Below, in pieces: positions 10,962 to 22,416 of a DNA stretch of 64,000 nt. Location of the stretch: NCBI RefSeq assembly GCF_024166365.1, contig NC_064825.1, forward strand, positions 104,050,480-104,114,479, written 5' to 3'. Numbering within the stretch: the first letter of the stretch is position 1; each line of letters opens with the position of its first letter. A program made the position numbers and the translations under genes. This DNA is from Elephas maximus indicus. Its lineage: Eukaryota; Chordata; Mammalia; Proboscidea; Elephantidae. Below the pieces are notes generated by a model, which was not told the DNA's origin, searched no databases, and saw only the letters and a list, made by a program, of their open reading frames with translations.

Positions 10962-13900
10962 CTGTAAAGATCACAGCGTTTCTGAGTGATGATATTTTTA
11001 ATCCAATGGCAAAATATTCCATCACCTCTTTAATCCTGGTCTCTGGGATTAATGGAGCTACAGTCCCCTCACCTCTGCCATTTTGCAGGTAGTCATAAAG
11101 AAGAACAGAAGGAGGTTAAATTTATCCTAATTTGTATTCATCAAATAGTAACAATACCTTACAAACATCTCAGTAAAAGCAAGGTGTTATGAATGATGAT
11201 TTATGGTTGGCTTCCAAACTTCCTCTTGTCTCTAAGTCTCCAAGATTATAGGGTTTGTATTTCCCACTTTTAGTGACACATTTAAACAAATAAGAATTAT
11301 TTTGGAGTTATACTTGTCTATTGGCATGAATATTTATAGGTATATGAACACAATGTTCTTTGAAAAGTCAACCGTGTATCAGATATGAACCAGCTAAAAT
11401 GTGCTATATCTGTGTCAGCTGTGTTCTGTAATCTTATTCCTTTCTGTCAAGCGAATGCACATGCACATACAGATACAGACAGAGCTGCAGATGGAGATTT
11501 TTTTCTTTCAATATGCCCAGAAACGATCTTTGTAACAGACTGTCACTCAGCATCCATTCAGTAGCCCTGCGTGTTCTATCTGATTCAACCTGACCTTTTA
11601 TTTCACTCTCAATCTTTCCAGCAATTCATCTTTGGATATGCACATGGAAGTATTGTGAAGTTGTCTGACAGGTTCACAATATTTCTTCAATGTGTTTTGC
11701 ATGCAACGGGCCTTTCACCACATACAGAATCATGTTCTGGATTAGATATATTTCCCCACTTGCAATTTAAAGAGGGAATTAAATGAATCATGACATTTCC
11801 CTGAGTTTACTATTGACAAGGCAGAAACACTAGGACAGCCTAAGATAATATCATTTTTCCTTTAGGCACAAATTTAATCAACTAAGATGAAGTTGAAGTT
11901 TCCATGCTAACTGGTGGACACATTGAACATACACAAGAATATATTTCTTTATGGGAAATGATTTGTATATGGATTTTCAAGAGTAAGTACATATTATTAT
12001 TACAAAGGATCACATGATATTTAATTCTTTTTTTCCCCTCCTTATATAACATATTTTTCCTTAAAAATTTATGGTCACAAAATTCAGTGTCATGGGTCTT
12101 TCAGCTTCAATAATGCTGAGGCAAAAATCTTCAATTTTCAGGAGAGCTCAGTCCTTGAGTTGTTTTCCTCTATCCATGGCTCTTGTGACTATGTGCTTAA
12201 TCAGTCTACTTGGTGAGACGTAAATGTTGACCAGAATGTTGTAAAAGTAACTTTAACAGTTCTTAACAGGATCTGGACTGCCAATATCACACAAAGAGTA
12301 TCTATTAATATTTGGGATGCAGCTTTTCTGTGAAGTCCAATCTTTTGTTCATTTATTCGTTTCTTTGATAAATTCATTTTTAGAGCTTAGTATGGACTAG
12401 ACATCTTCTAGGGGAGGAGTATAGAATGATGTCTAGGAATGCTGTCAATATCCATATAAATCTCTAATCAGATGCATAGACGTCATTAGAAAATAATTTC
12501 TTGTCACTGTGTCCAAATCGTTTTTTAGAGAAAAATGCTAACCTACAAGTCACAGAATCTAACTACAAAAACTATTTCAGTGGAAATAACTTAGCTAAGT
12601 TAGCTAAGTTAATCTCCTTGAAATTTTGCCAAAAAATATTTAATTATCACTGACCTGGGTCTAGTAGATCACGGAATCCTCAATTTTCTGATTGAGCCCA
12701 TTCATTGATATCTTCCCCTCCAGGCATTTGCAACCTAGCCACAAATAGGCTCCAAGAGCTTGAAATGAAAGCATTTCTAGGAAGAAATTTCAAATTAAAA
12801 TCTAGTAAGTGAGACATTGAAATTCTTATCTCTTTAGAAAACTTTTCAAATCTCGGACATTTTCGTTTATTTTTAGTCCCCATTATCAGTCTGGATTTGC
12901 TCACAAAATGAGCTATTTTAGTTAGCAACCTTCTATAGCTGCTGGATTTAATTTCTACTCACTTTCTTGGCTTCCTATAGAAGTATAATTGAATCTTCAA
13001 AACTTTTTTTTATTTTTTTCCACATCTCATAGGACCATCTTCTATACAAATTAGAAACCTGGAGAATAATGCAAAGGTTTTCAAATCAGGAAAAGCTAGC
13101 ATATAGATCTATAAAATGTATTAGCGAGTCAAGACCACTTGATTGGACATTGTTTCCTCAAATCAACTCTGCCAAGGTTTTGGTCCCCAAAAATTGCATA
13201 AGCAGTATGGAGATAATTGTCTTTATCCCTGTCAAAACTTCTTTCTAACTGTTTCTCTAGAAACCAACTAAGTTTGGGAACTGTGTGTCCCAAACAAATC
13301 TTGGGCTTTTTCATATGTGGCTCTACTGCTGTCATTAGCTCACAGGCTCCTCTTCATAATTCTTTCTTCATTGACTCTAGAGAGAGATTTAAATAGACTG
13401 TCACACAGTGTAGGGTGTGGTAATGCACTGACCTCGCAATCATCAGAGGATTAGTAATTGGCCCTGGTGGAACCTTTGCCAAAGCATCAGCCAAAGTCTT
13501 TCACTTACTCCCACTTGGCACCCACAAACATCATTAGAGGCCAGTTTTTGAAACTGAGTAGAGCTTGGCTTAAAGATCCATCTCTGGCTGTAGTCTGGGA
13601 TGAGACTTGGTAGAATATGTTGGAAACATTCTCTGTAAGGCTGCATTGCTCATTGTGAAACTGGTAAACCTGGAGTAGGATATGTGGTTGGTTTTAGGCA
13701 TAAGCCGGAGCTCAGAGAATGGATTTCTTCCTGAAAACATGACTGGTCTAACTTAGATGGCTGTCCGGAGAATGGAGCTATCAGTGTTAAAGATTTTATG
13801 CCTTAGTATCCTGAGATATTGTGACATTTTTCTTAATAATTGACTGAGGGGACTTTGCAGGATTCCCAGGTACCAAATATTGAGTCATTTAAGTCATAAA

Positions 13901-13979
13901 TATATCAACTTTCTTCCAGATAAGTACTTTGATGGCTGACTTTCATGATACATTTGGGAGAATGTAACCTTTCCTTCAA
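10962..13979. other. Upstream flank of OR gene A
   Basis: About 3 kb without a gene, conserved in B (32,724-35,710) and C (52,756-55,760). It probably contains the OR promoter and a non-coding 5' exon, since OR genes usually have one, but I cannot point to a supported TATA box, Olf1/EBF site or splice donor. Short frames here do not line up between copies and are not genes. Around 12,340-12,480 there is an ancient repeat-like stretch I did not assign. Confidence 0.55.
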
Positions 13980-14190
13980 AGATCCTAAGTGGTGTAAACA
14001 GTATTCCCTCAACTGCTAACCTAAATGTTGGCAATTCAAACCCAGCCAGTAGAACCACAAAAGATAGGCCTGGAGATTTGCTTCTGTAAAGATTAAAAAT
14101 ACAAACAAGAAAACCCTATGGAGCAGTTGTACTCATTGAGTCCACATGAGTCAGAATCAACTCTGTGGCGACTAACAACAGCAACAGCCT
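13980..14190 (+). mobile_element. AfroSINE (diverged)
   Basis: Contains CTCAACTGCTAACCTAAATG, 'GGCAATTCAAACCCAGCCAG' (B-box-like) and the tail GAGTCAGAATCAACTC followed by (CAACAG)-like repeats. Orthologous at 35,712-35,918 and 55,763-55,962. Confidence 0.8.
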
Positions 14191-14637
14191 ATCTTTCTAT
14201 TCTACAGAGAGAGAATTATGGGGACTTAGAGTTAGGTAACATGCTTTCACACAGTAGCCATTGAGGAAATAACACACCAAACAATCATCATGTATAAAGA
14301 CACCAAAGATGGGGAAGTAGACACTTTAAAGGAGGCTCCACCACTGTGTTCTCTCCTTTGGCTTCTAAAATATATAAGAGCTGGCTACATGCAGCCTTGC
14401 AGTGAATCATGTTTCTCCATTATCAACTTTTACCTTTAAACCAAACTGATACATTCCTGAAGTCTAGGACCAGAAATGGGAAGCAACACCTTCATTTCTA
14501 TAGTCAATAGTCAACAATTTTGCTTCCCTGTTTGTTGCCAACCTCACTCACAATCTGTTCCTCTTCCTTGGGGTTGTGAATTCAACTTCCTCTGTGGTCT
14601 AAATAAATGATAAATCGTGGTGATGGGCACTTACTTC

Positions 14638-14960
14638 TTGTCTTAGTTTCCTAGTGTTGGTGTAACAAAAATACTCCAAAAGAATGTCTTTAAGGAACAG
14701 AAATTTATGTTCTCACAGTTTAGGAGGCTACAAGTCTGAATTCAGGGCACTGTCTCTCAGAGAAGGTTATCTCTGCTGTGGGGGAAAATCCTTGTCTTAG
14801 CTTTTCTAGTCTGACCTTTCTGGCTGTGCCACCCACTGCCAGCACAAAATATATACTATTTTTTCTTCTAAATTTGTGGACATGTTATCAGAGACCCCAT
14901 AGGATCAACATCTCAAAGATGAGGGAAAAAAATACAAAATTTTTAGTGCTCAATGCTGCC
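14638..14960 (-). mobile_element. LTR fossil fragment, MaLR-like (antisense)
   Basis: The plus strand reads TCTTAGTTTCCTAGTG, then 'AACAGAAATTTATGTTCTCA' and 'GGAGGCTACAAGTCTGAATT', the reverse of a MaLR/MLT-type LTR 3' end. It is a partial, non-coding fossil shared with B (36,300-36,600) and C (56,598-56,920), so it predates the duplications. Its distal border is unclear. Confidence 0.55.
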
Positions 14961-15100
14961 CAGTCCCAGAGTATTTTTCTACTCATCACAGCTCTGGTTA
15001 CTGATCACTATGTAGCTAATTATTTTCAATGCTTCGGCTCACAAATGGTAACTTCAGGTTGCCAACATGGTAGCCATATGAAGGTACTAAACAGACATTA

Positions 15101-15374
15101 AAATTCCGGGAAAGCCTAAGACTCAGTCCACTTGGTGAGAAATGAATATTAACTACATTTCCAGGAGGGTAAATTCAGTAGCTCTTTGAAAAAATTGAAT
15201 TGAAGAGGACACATAAAGTTTCTCTTGATGTCTGAAGCTGAACTTTTTCATGGAGACTATTCAAGCTTTCATTTACTCATTTACACAATAAGTAGATGTC
15301 AGATGCTGTGATAGATGCTGGACTCATGGCATTCTGTCATTAATTGTATACATTTACATTAATTGTGTAAATCT
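15101..15374. other. Non-coding flank
   Basis: Nothing recognisable. It aligns with B 36,750-37,030 and C 57,030-57,340. Confidence 0.5.
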
Positions 15375-15379
15375 GCCCA

Positions 15380-15570
15380 GTTTGAGTCCCTGGGCAACAT
15401 AAAGTCTTAAGCAAAAGCTTGGTAGTTCAAATCTTGCCAGATGTACCTCAGAAGAAATGCCTGGTGACCTGCTCCTGAAGGGTCACAGCTTTGAAAACCC
15501 TATGGAGCACAGTTGTACACTGAAACACGTGGAGTTGCCATGAGTCAGAATCTACTCAATGACAATTATT
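15380..15570 (+). mobile_element. AfroSINE (diverged)
   Basis: SINE with 'GAGTCCCTGGGCAACATAAA' head, 'TTGGTAGTTCAAATCTTGCC' B-box-like region and tail CATGAGTCAGAATCTACTC. The copy in C is split by an L1 at 57,447-57,852, and the copy in B is at 37,033-37,215. Confidence 0.8.
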
Positions 15571-16082
15571 AATTTATTTTTAAATACTCAGTTACATGCT
15601 CAGTTCTTACAAAACACATTTTTTGCGATATTGTCTCCAAACTCATTTTTAGCCTACAGATCATGGACTTTCACTTATACAACTGATTCTAGTTAGCATG
15701 CTTGGATAAGTTAAGTTTGCTTCAAATTTTGGAGAAATTTAGTAATTGCTGCCCTATGTCTTATTGATCGTAGATTCCTCAATTTTTAGAATTACTCAGC
15801 CCTTCTTTTCTTCTTTCTAGGGTATGTTCAATACTGCCACTAATACATCTAATATATCCACAATTGGAAGACAAGGAAAAGTTTCCAAGAACTCCAAATT
15901 TAAAAATGAATTGGAAAGAAATTGGGCTTCTAATCTCTCTAGATGCTCACTTAATCATGAGAATTTTGATCAAAATTTGGTCCCCATTATCAGTCTGGAT
16001 TTACTCAAAATAAGAGCTACTTTTGTAACAAAACATCTATCCCTTTAGGATTTAAATTTTTTCCACATTGTTAGACAAATAG
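15571..16082. other. Non-coding flank before the terminal RTE
   Basis: No gene. Shared with B (37,216-37,850) and C (57,945-58,495). In B and C about 140 bases between here and the RTE endonuclease region are present that A lacks, so A carries a deletion that removed the flank/RTE 5' junction near 16,077. Confidence 0.55.
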
Positions 16083-18893
16083 AGTTGACCTTAATGACTG
16101 GGTGGAGTAAAGATTTTGGGGCCTTCATTTGCTGATGTGGCATGGCTCAAAATGAGAAGAAACAGCTGCAAACGTCCATTAATAATTGGAAAGTGGAATA
16201 CATAAAGTGTGCATCTAGGAAAATTGGAAGTCATCAGAAATTAAATGGAATACATAAGGATCGATATCCTAGGCATTAGTGAGCTGAAATTGACTAGTAC
16301 TGGCTATAGTGAATTGGAAAATCATATGATCTACTCTACCAGGAATGACAAATTGAAGAAGAATGGTGTTGCATTCATTGTCAAAAAGAACTTTTCAAGA
16401 TGTATCCTGAAGTATAATGGTGTCAGTGATTAGGATAATTTCCATTTTTTTTTACAAGGAAGAGCAGCTAATATGATTATTATTCAAATTTACTCACCAA
16501 CCACTATGGCCAAAGATGAAGAAATTGAATATTTTGCCAACTTCTGCAGTCTGAAATTGATCAAACATGCAATCAAGATGCATTGATAATTATTGGTGAT
16601 TGGAATGTGAAAGGTGGAAACAAAAGAGAAGGATCAATAGTTTGAAAATATGGCCTTGGTGATAGAAATGACTCTGGATATCACATGACAGAATTTTGCA
16701 AGACCCAAGATTTCTTCATTGCAAATACCCTTTTTCAATAACATAAATGAAAACTATATACATGGAACGTGTCAGATGGAATCTGTAGGAATCAAATCGA
16801 TTACATCTGTAGAAAGAGACAATGGAAAAGCTGAATATCATCAGTCAGAACAAGGCCAGGGGCCAAAGGCAGAACAGAACATCAACTGTTCACATGCAAG
16901 TTCAAGACCAGGCTAAAGAAAATTAGAGCAAATCTGCCAGAGGTAAAATATGACCTTAAGAATATCCTACCTGAATTTAGAGACCATCTCAAACATAGAT
17001 TTTATGCATTGAACACTAATGACTGAAGAGCAGATGAGTTGTGGGATTAAATCAAGGACATCATACATGAAGAAAGCAAACATCATTAAAAAAACAAAGA
17101 AAGAAAAGATCGAGATGGCTGTTAGGATAGACTTTGAATCTTGCTCTTGAATGAAGGTTAGCTAAAGGGAAAGGAAGAAATGATGAAGTAAAAGAGCTGA
17201 AAAGAAGATTTCAAAGGGTGGCTAGAGAAGACGAAGTATTATAATGAAAGGTGCAAAGTTCTAGTGTTAGAAAACCAAAAAAGAAGAACAGACTTCGCAT
17301 TTCTCAGGCTGAAAGAACTGAAGAAAAAACTCAAGGCTCAAATTGCAATATCGAAGGATGCTACAGGAAAGCATCAAAAAAAAAAAAAAAAAGATGGAAG
17401 GAATACAGAGTTACTGTACCAAAAAGGGTTGGTCGACATTCAGCTTATTCAGGAGGTAGCATATGGTTGAGAACTGATGGTGTTTAAGGAAGAATTCTAA
17501 CTGCACTGAAGGCATTGGCAAAAAACAAAGCTCCAGGAATTAAGGGAATGCCAATTGAGATGTTTCAACAAATAGATGCAGTGCTGAAGGTGCTCACTCA
17601 TCTATGCTAAGAAATTTGGAAGACAGCTACTTGGCAAACCGAGTGTAAGCGATCCATACTTGTGCCAATTCTAAAGAAAGGTGATCCAACTGGATGTGGA
17701 AAGTATCAAACAATGCCATTAATATAACACCAAAGTAAAATTTTGCTAAAGATTATTCAGAATTTGTTAGAATAGTACATAGAGAACTGCTAGATGTTAA
17801 AGCCAGGTTCAGAATAGGATGTGGAATGAGGGTTATCATTGCTGATGCCAATTGGATCCTGGCTGAAAGCAGAGAATACCAGCAAGATATTTACCTGGTT
17901 TTTATTGACTATGCAAATGCTTTGGACTGTGTGGATCCTAACAAATTATGGGTAACATTGCAAAGAATGGAAATTCCAGAACTCTTAATTGTGCTCATGA
18001 GGAACCTGTACCTAGACCAAGAGACAGTCGTTTGAACAAAACAAGAGGGTGCTGCCTGTTTTAAAGTCAGGAAATGTTGCTGAAAGTGAAGAGAGCTTGA
18101 AGCATTTATTCATGGACATCAAAGACTACAGCCTTCAGTATGGTATAATCCTTCAGTGTGGATTATACCTCAACATAAAGAAAACAAAAATTCTCACAAG
18201 TGGACCAACAAACAACAACATGATAAATGGAGAAAAGATTGAAGTTGACTAAGATTTCATTTTTCCTGGACCCACAATCAATACCCATGCAAGCAGCAGT
18301 CAAGAAATCACATGATATTGCATTGGGCATTGCATCCAGAAATCAAGAAAGCAAATGATATCGTACTGGGCAAATCTGCTTCAAAAGACCCCTTACAAGT
18401 TTTATAAAGCAAAAATGTCACTTTAAGGGCTAAGGTGTGCCTGAACCAAGCTGTGTTATTTTCAATCGCCTCATATGCATGTGAAAAAAGGACAATGAAT
18501 AAGGAGGACCAAAGAAGTATTGCTGCCTTTGAATTATGATTTTGGTGAAGAACAATGGCGATAGCATGGACTGCCAGAAAAACAATCAAATCTCTTTTGG
18601 AAGAAATACAGTCAGAGTGGTCCTTAGAAGCAAGGATGGCAAGACTTCATCTCACATACTTTGAACATGTTATGAGAAGGAAACAGTCCCTGGAGAAGTA
18701 CATCAGGCTTTTAAGTACAAGGTCAGTGTAAATGAGGAGGTCTCTCAATGAGAGGAATGGTGCAGTGGCTGCAACAATGGGCTCAAGGATAAAAGTTATT
18801 GTGAAGATGGCACAGGACTGTGCAGTGTTTTGCTCTGTTGTACATAGGCTCAGTATGAGTTGCAATCAACTCGACATCACCTAACAATGAGTA
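16083..18893 (+). mobile_element. RTE LINE, plus strand, decayed (end of unit A)
   Basis: An old RTE copy reading left to right: endonuclease part 'DILGISELKLTSTGYSELEN' (frame 16,245-16,433), RT palm 'ADANWILAESREYQQDIYL' with 'FIDYANALDCVDPNKLW' (frame 17,826-18,035), then 'KIEVD' and the 3' end at CACCTAACAATGA. There are many stops and frame changes. The segment coding 'RQGCILSPYLF...YADD' is absent: sequence jumps from AAAGTCAGGAAATG to TTGCTGAAAGTGAAGAG near 18,070-18,080, so the catalytic YADD is gone. The same jump occurs in C near 63,955. The insertion is therefore ancestral and was catalytically dead before the units duplicated, unless later conversion spread it. Confidence 0.9.
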
Positions 18894-19150
18894 CCTTATT
18901 CCCTGTTGCTGATATTCAAGTGGAAATTTCCAAAAATTACCCTGATTCTAGAAAATGCTGTTCTTTTCTCTGGGTATTCTTAATTTCATAAGAGTTTTCT
19001 TTTCTTTTTAATGTCAGGATAATAAAAGACTAAGAGGGTTAACTAACAGAATTTTTGAGGTACCTGTGAGTTGGAATCAACTCAATGGCACTGGGTTGGG
19101 TTTATTCCTAGAAAGTCTAGGGAAGAGAAGGAATTCATCTGAGAGAATGG
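18894..19150. other. Spacer with SINE tail fragment
   Basis: Non-coding. Positions about 19,060-19,115 are a short AfroSINE 3' tail (GAGTTGGAATCAACTCAATG). No counterpart exists in B-to-C, because the B/C duplication did not include this spacer. Confidence 0.55.
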
Positions 19151-19152
19151 TT

Positions 19153-19672
19153 ATTGTTGTTGTTAGGTGCCGTCCAGTCGATTCTGACTCATAGCTACTC
19201 TATGCACAACAGAACGAAACACTGCCCTGTCCTGAGCCATCCTCACAATCTTTGTTATGCTTGAGTTCATTGTTGCAGCCACTGTGTCAATCCACCTCGT
19301 TGAGGGTCTTCCTCTTTTCCACTGACCCTGTACTCTTCCAAGCATGATGTCCTTCTCCAGGGACTGATCCCTCCTGACAACATGTCCAAAGTATGTTAAG
19401 ACGCAGTCTTGCCATCCTTGCTTCTCAGGAGCATTCTGGTTGTACTTCTTCTAAGACAGATTTGTTTGTTCTTTTGGCAGTCCATGGTAAAAAAAAAAAC
19501 CAAACCAAACCCAGTGCCATAGAGTTGATTCCGACTCATAGTGACCCTCTAGGACAGAGTAGAACTGCTCCACAGAGTTTCCAGGGAGCTCCTGGCGGAT
19601 TCGAACTGCCAAACCTTAGCAGCCATAGCACTTAATCATTACGCCACCAGGTTTTCTAGTCCATGGTAGAGT
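19153..19672 (-). mobile_element. RTE LINE 3'-end fragment, split by a SINE
   Basis: A 5'-truncated RTE 3' end (frame 19,163-19,345 encodes the antisense 'GRPSTRWIDTVAATMNSSIT' region) interrupted by an AfroSINE at 19,490-19,657. After the SINE only about a dozen bases of RTE continue. Confidence 0.85.
19490..19657 (-). mobile_element. AfroSINE inserted in an RTE
   Basis: A well-preserved minus-strand SINE: A-rich 3' end (as poly-A/AACCAAACC on the plus strand), GAGTTGATTCCGACTC tail, and 'GGCGGATTCGAACTGCC' B-box. It is flanked by an 11-bp target duplication AGTCCATGGTA (19,479-19,489 and 19,658-19,668). Confidence 0.92.
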
Positions 19673-20459
19673 ACCGTTAATAGGCAGATTTTTGGATTGT
19701 TCAATTCTTCTACGGTTCTCTTTTTCTTTTCTTTTTGGTAAAAAGTACTTTCTTGGTGTGTTTTTTTTTTTTTTATCACTTCACTTGAATAGGTCTTCCA
19801 TGGAACCTGAAAATGCAGAAATTAGTTTCTGTGGTATTTTTTGTTCTGTACATGGTAACACTCTCAGGCAATCTACTTATTTTTGTTACTATTAGTGTTA
19901 GCCAGACTCTGAGCTTCTCCATGTACTTCTTCTTGACCCAAGTTTCTTTGACAGACACAATTTATTCTTCTTCAGCTTCTAAATTGATTGTGGACTCCCT
20001 TCATGAGAAGAAAATGATTTCCTTTAATGATATATGGTCCAAGTCTAGGCAGAATATATCTTTGGTGCTACTGAGATCATCCTGTTGATGGAGATGGCCT
20101 ATGACTATTATGTGGCCATCTGTAAACCCCTGAACTCCATGACCAACATGAGTCACAGGCTGTGCATTCTCCTGGTGGGAGTGGCCTGGACAGCAGGTTT
20201 TCTCCATGCAATCATTCAGATCCTCTTCAAAGTCTGGCTGCCCTTCTGTGGTCCCATTGTCATAGAGAACTTCAAATATGACTTGTATACTTTGTTGAAA
20301 CTTGTGTGCATGGACACTCATACCCTTGCTGTCTTTGTTGTTGCCAATAGTGGATTCATATGCTTGTTAAACTTCCTCCTCTTGATGGTCTTCTATGTGG
20401 TCATCCTGCACTCCCTAAGGGCCCGTAGCTTAAAGTTATGGTCTAAAGCCCTCTCCACC

Positions 20460-21036
20460 TCTTAGTTATCTAGTGCTGCTATAACAGAAATACCATAAGT
20501 GAATGGCTTTAACAAACAGAAACTTATTCTCTCACAGTCTGATAGGCTAGAAGTCCAAATTCAGTAAGCCAGCTCCAGGGGAAGGCTCTCTCTGTCAACT
20601 CTTGAGGAAGTATTGTCATCAATCTTCCCCCGGTTTAGGAGCTTCTCAACAGAGGAACTCCAGGTCCAAAGATGTGCTCTGCTTCTGGTGCTGCTTTCTT
20701 GGTGATATGAGGTACCCCTGTCTTTGTGCTTGCTTCTCTCTTGTGTATTTCAAAAGGGATTGACTTAAGACACAACATAACCCTGTAGGTTAAGTCCTAC
20801 CTCATTAATGTAATTACCTCCAATCCTTTTCATTAACAGCATGTTGTTGTTAGGTACCATCGAGTTGATTCCTACTCAAATCGACCCTATGTACAGCAGA
20901 AACATCATAGAGGTAGGATTTACAACATAGGAAAATTGCAACAGATGACAAAATGGTGGAGAATCACACAATACTGGGAATCATTGCGCAGCCAAGTTGA
21001 TACATATTTTTTGGGGACACAATTTAATCAACGATA
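20460..21036 (-). mobile_element. LTR fossil inside the OR pseudogene, MaLR-like
   Basis: An antisense solo LTR (plus strand begins TCTTAGTTATCTAGTGCTGC and ends near CAATTTAATCAACGATA) interrupts the TM6 codons of the OR pseudogene. Candidate 5-bp target duplication CCACC/CCACA lies at 20,455-20,459 and 21,037-21,041. It resembles the LTRs at 30,165 and 49,974. A short RTE 3' end sits inside it at 20,843-20,908. Confidence 0.8.
20843..20908 (-). mobile_element. Very short RTE 3' end inside the LTR
   Basis: Only about 66 bases: TTGTTGTTAGGTACCATC, then GAGTTGATTCCTACTC and ACCCTATGTACAGCAGAA. It is a severely 5'-truncated RTE insertion in the LTR fossil. No clear target duplication was seen. 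Confidence 0.75.
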
Positions 21037-21273
21037 CCACATGTGTCTCTCACATTATAGTGGTCATTTTTTATTTGTGCCCTGCATATTTGTGTTTCTC
21101 ACCTAGCTACTACTCTGCCCACAGATAAAGCTGTGGCTGTCTTTTGTACTATGGTGGCCCCTGTGTTAAATCCCTTCATTTACGTCCTCAGAAATACTGA
21201 GTTTAAAACTGCCATGAGGAAGCTCTGGAGCAAAAAATTGACTTCAGATGATTAAATAATCGTTGAGCATTGT

Positions 21274-22405
21274 TGTTTTTGTCGTTAGGTGCTGTAGATC
21301 CAGTTTGGACTCTTATAGATCCTATGTACAACATAACGAAACACTGCCCCATTCTGCACCATCCTCACAAAAGTTATTCTGCTTGACTCCATTGTTGCAG
21401 CCACTGTGTCAGACCATCTCATTGAAGGACTTACTCTTTTTCACCGACTCTCTACTTTACCAAGCATAATGTTTGTCTCCAGGGACTGGTGCCTCCTGAT
21501 AATATGTGCAAAGCATGTGAGACAAGTCTTGCCATCCTTACTTCTAAGGAGCACCCTGGCTGTACTTCTTCCAAGACAGATTTGTTTGTTCTTTTTGCAT
21601 TCCATGGTATATTCAATATTCTTCACCAACACTATAATTCAAAAGCATCAATTCTTCCTCTGTCTTCCTTATTTATTTTCCAGCTATCACATGCATATGA
21701 GTCAACAGAAAACACAATGGCTTGAGATAGGCTCATCATAGGCTTTCAAGTGACATTGCTTTTTGACACTTTTGCAGCAGATTTGCCCAATGCAATGAGT
21801 CCTTTGATTTCTTGACTGCTCCTTCCATGGGTGTTGGTTATGGATAGAGGTAAAATGAAATCCTTGACTACTTCCATATTTTCTCCATTTATCATGATGT
21901 TGTTTATTGGTCCAGTTGTGTGAATTTTTGTTTCCTTTATGTTGAAGTGTAATGCGTACTGAAGGTTGTAGCCTTTGATCTTCCTCAGTAAGTCCTTCAG
22001 GTCTTCTTCAGTTTCACAAAGCAAGGTTGTGTTATCTGCATATCTCAGGTTGCTAATGAGTCTTTCTCCACTCCTGATGCCGAGTTCTTCTTCCTATATT
22101 CCAGCTTCTCAGGTTATTTGCTCAGCATACAGACTCAATAAGTCTGGTGAAAATGTACAACCCTGAAGCACACCTTTCCTGATTTGAAACCACTCAGTAT
22201 TTGTTTGTTCTGCTCCAACAACTGCCTGTTGGTCTATGTACAGGTTCCTCAAGAACACAATTAAGTGTTCTGGAATTCCCATTCTTCACAATGTTACCCA
22301 GAATTTATTATGATCCACACAATTGAATGCTGGTGGCACAGTTTCCAGCATCACAGCAACATGCAAGCTACCACAATACGACAAACTGACAGATGTATGG
22401 GGTAT
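21274..22405 (-). mobile_element. Internally deleted RTE LINE (left end of unit B)
   Basis: A minus-strand RTE of 1,132 bp has an intact 3' end and intact 5' UTR start but lacks about 2 kb between. The RT-domain sequence 'GATCCACACAATTGAATGC' (22,311-22,330) passes directly into the 5' UTR 'TGGTGGCACAGTTTCCAGC'. The reading frame 21,746-22,024 keeps 'SKVSKSNVT'-side RT thumb sequence. An 11-bp target duplication TTGAGCATTGT brackets the shortened element (21,263-21,273 and 22,406-22,416). It inserted 8 bases after the stop codon of the OR pseudogene. The homologous copy in C (39,246-40,169) shares the deletion but is cut at its 3' side by the unit junction. Confidence 0.9.
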
Positions 22406-22416
22406 TGAGCATTGTA

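Larger units (their letters stand above)
19777..21255 (+). pseudogene. Olfactory receptor pseudogene, family-4-like
   Basis: OR homology runs from an N-terminal 'IGLPWNLKMQKLVSVVF' through TM1 'SGNLLIFVTI', 'SMYFFLTQVSLTDTIYSSS', '[13 protein letters not shown]', 'LPFCGPIVIENF', 'KALST' and, after an inserted LTR, '[24 protein letters not shown]' to a normal stop at 21,253-21,255. It is broken in several ways: an in-frame TGA at 19,786-19,788 in the N-terminus, a frame change with loss of the conserved 'GCM' region around 20,030-20,085, an LTR inserted in TM6 at 20,460, and a further frame change just after it. DRY reads DYY. It is on the opposite strand to the three open ORs and looks closer to OR4C-type receptors than to them, so it is a separate ancestral gene, not a fourth copy. 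Confidence 0.92.

Noticed and set aside
14778-15101. Open frame of 107 residues, also at 36,441-36,656 and 56,730-56,951 with shared 'MGENPCLSFSSLTFL'
   Set aside because: It begins in the antisense LTR fossil and the frame is not maintained to the same end in B and C; similarity reflects the segmental duplication, not coding constraint.
15824-16048. Short frame 'KVSKNSKFKNELERNWASN', repeated at 37,452-37,688
   Set aside because: Conserved between A and B because the DNA is duplicated. In C (about 58,198-58,400) the frame is broken by small indels, so there is no sign of selection. I considered an OR-linked small gene but cannot support it.
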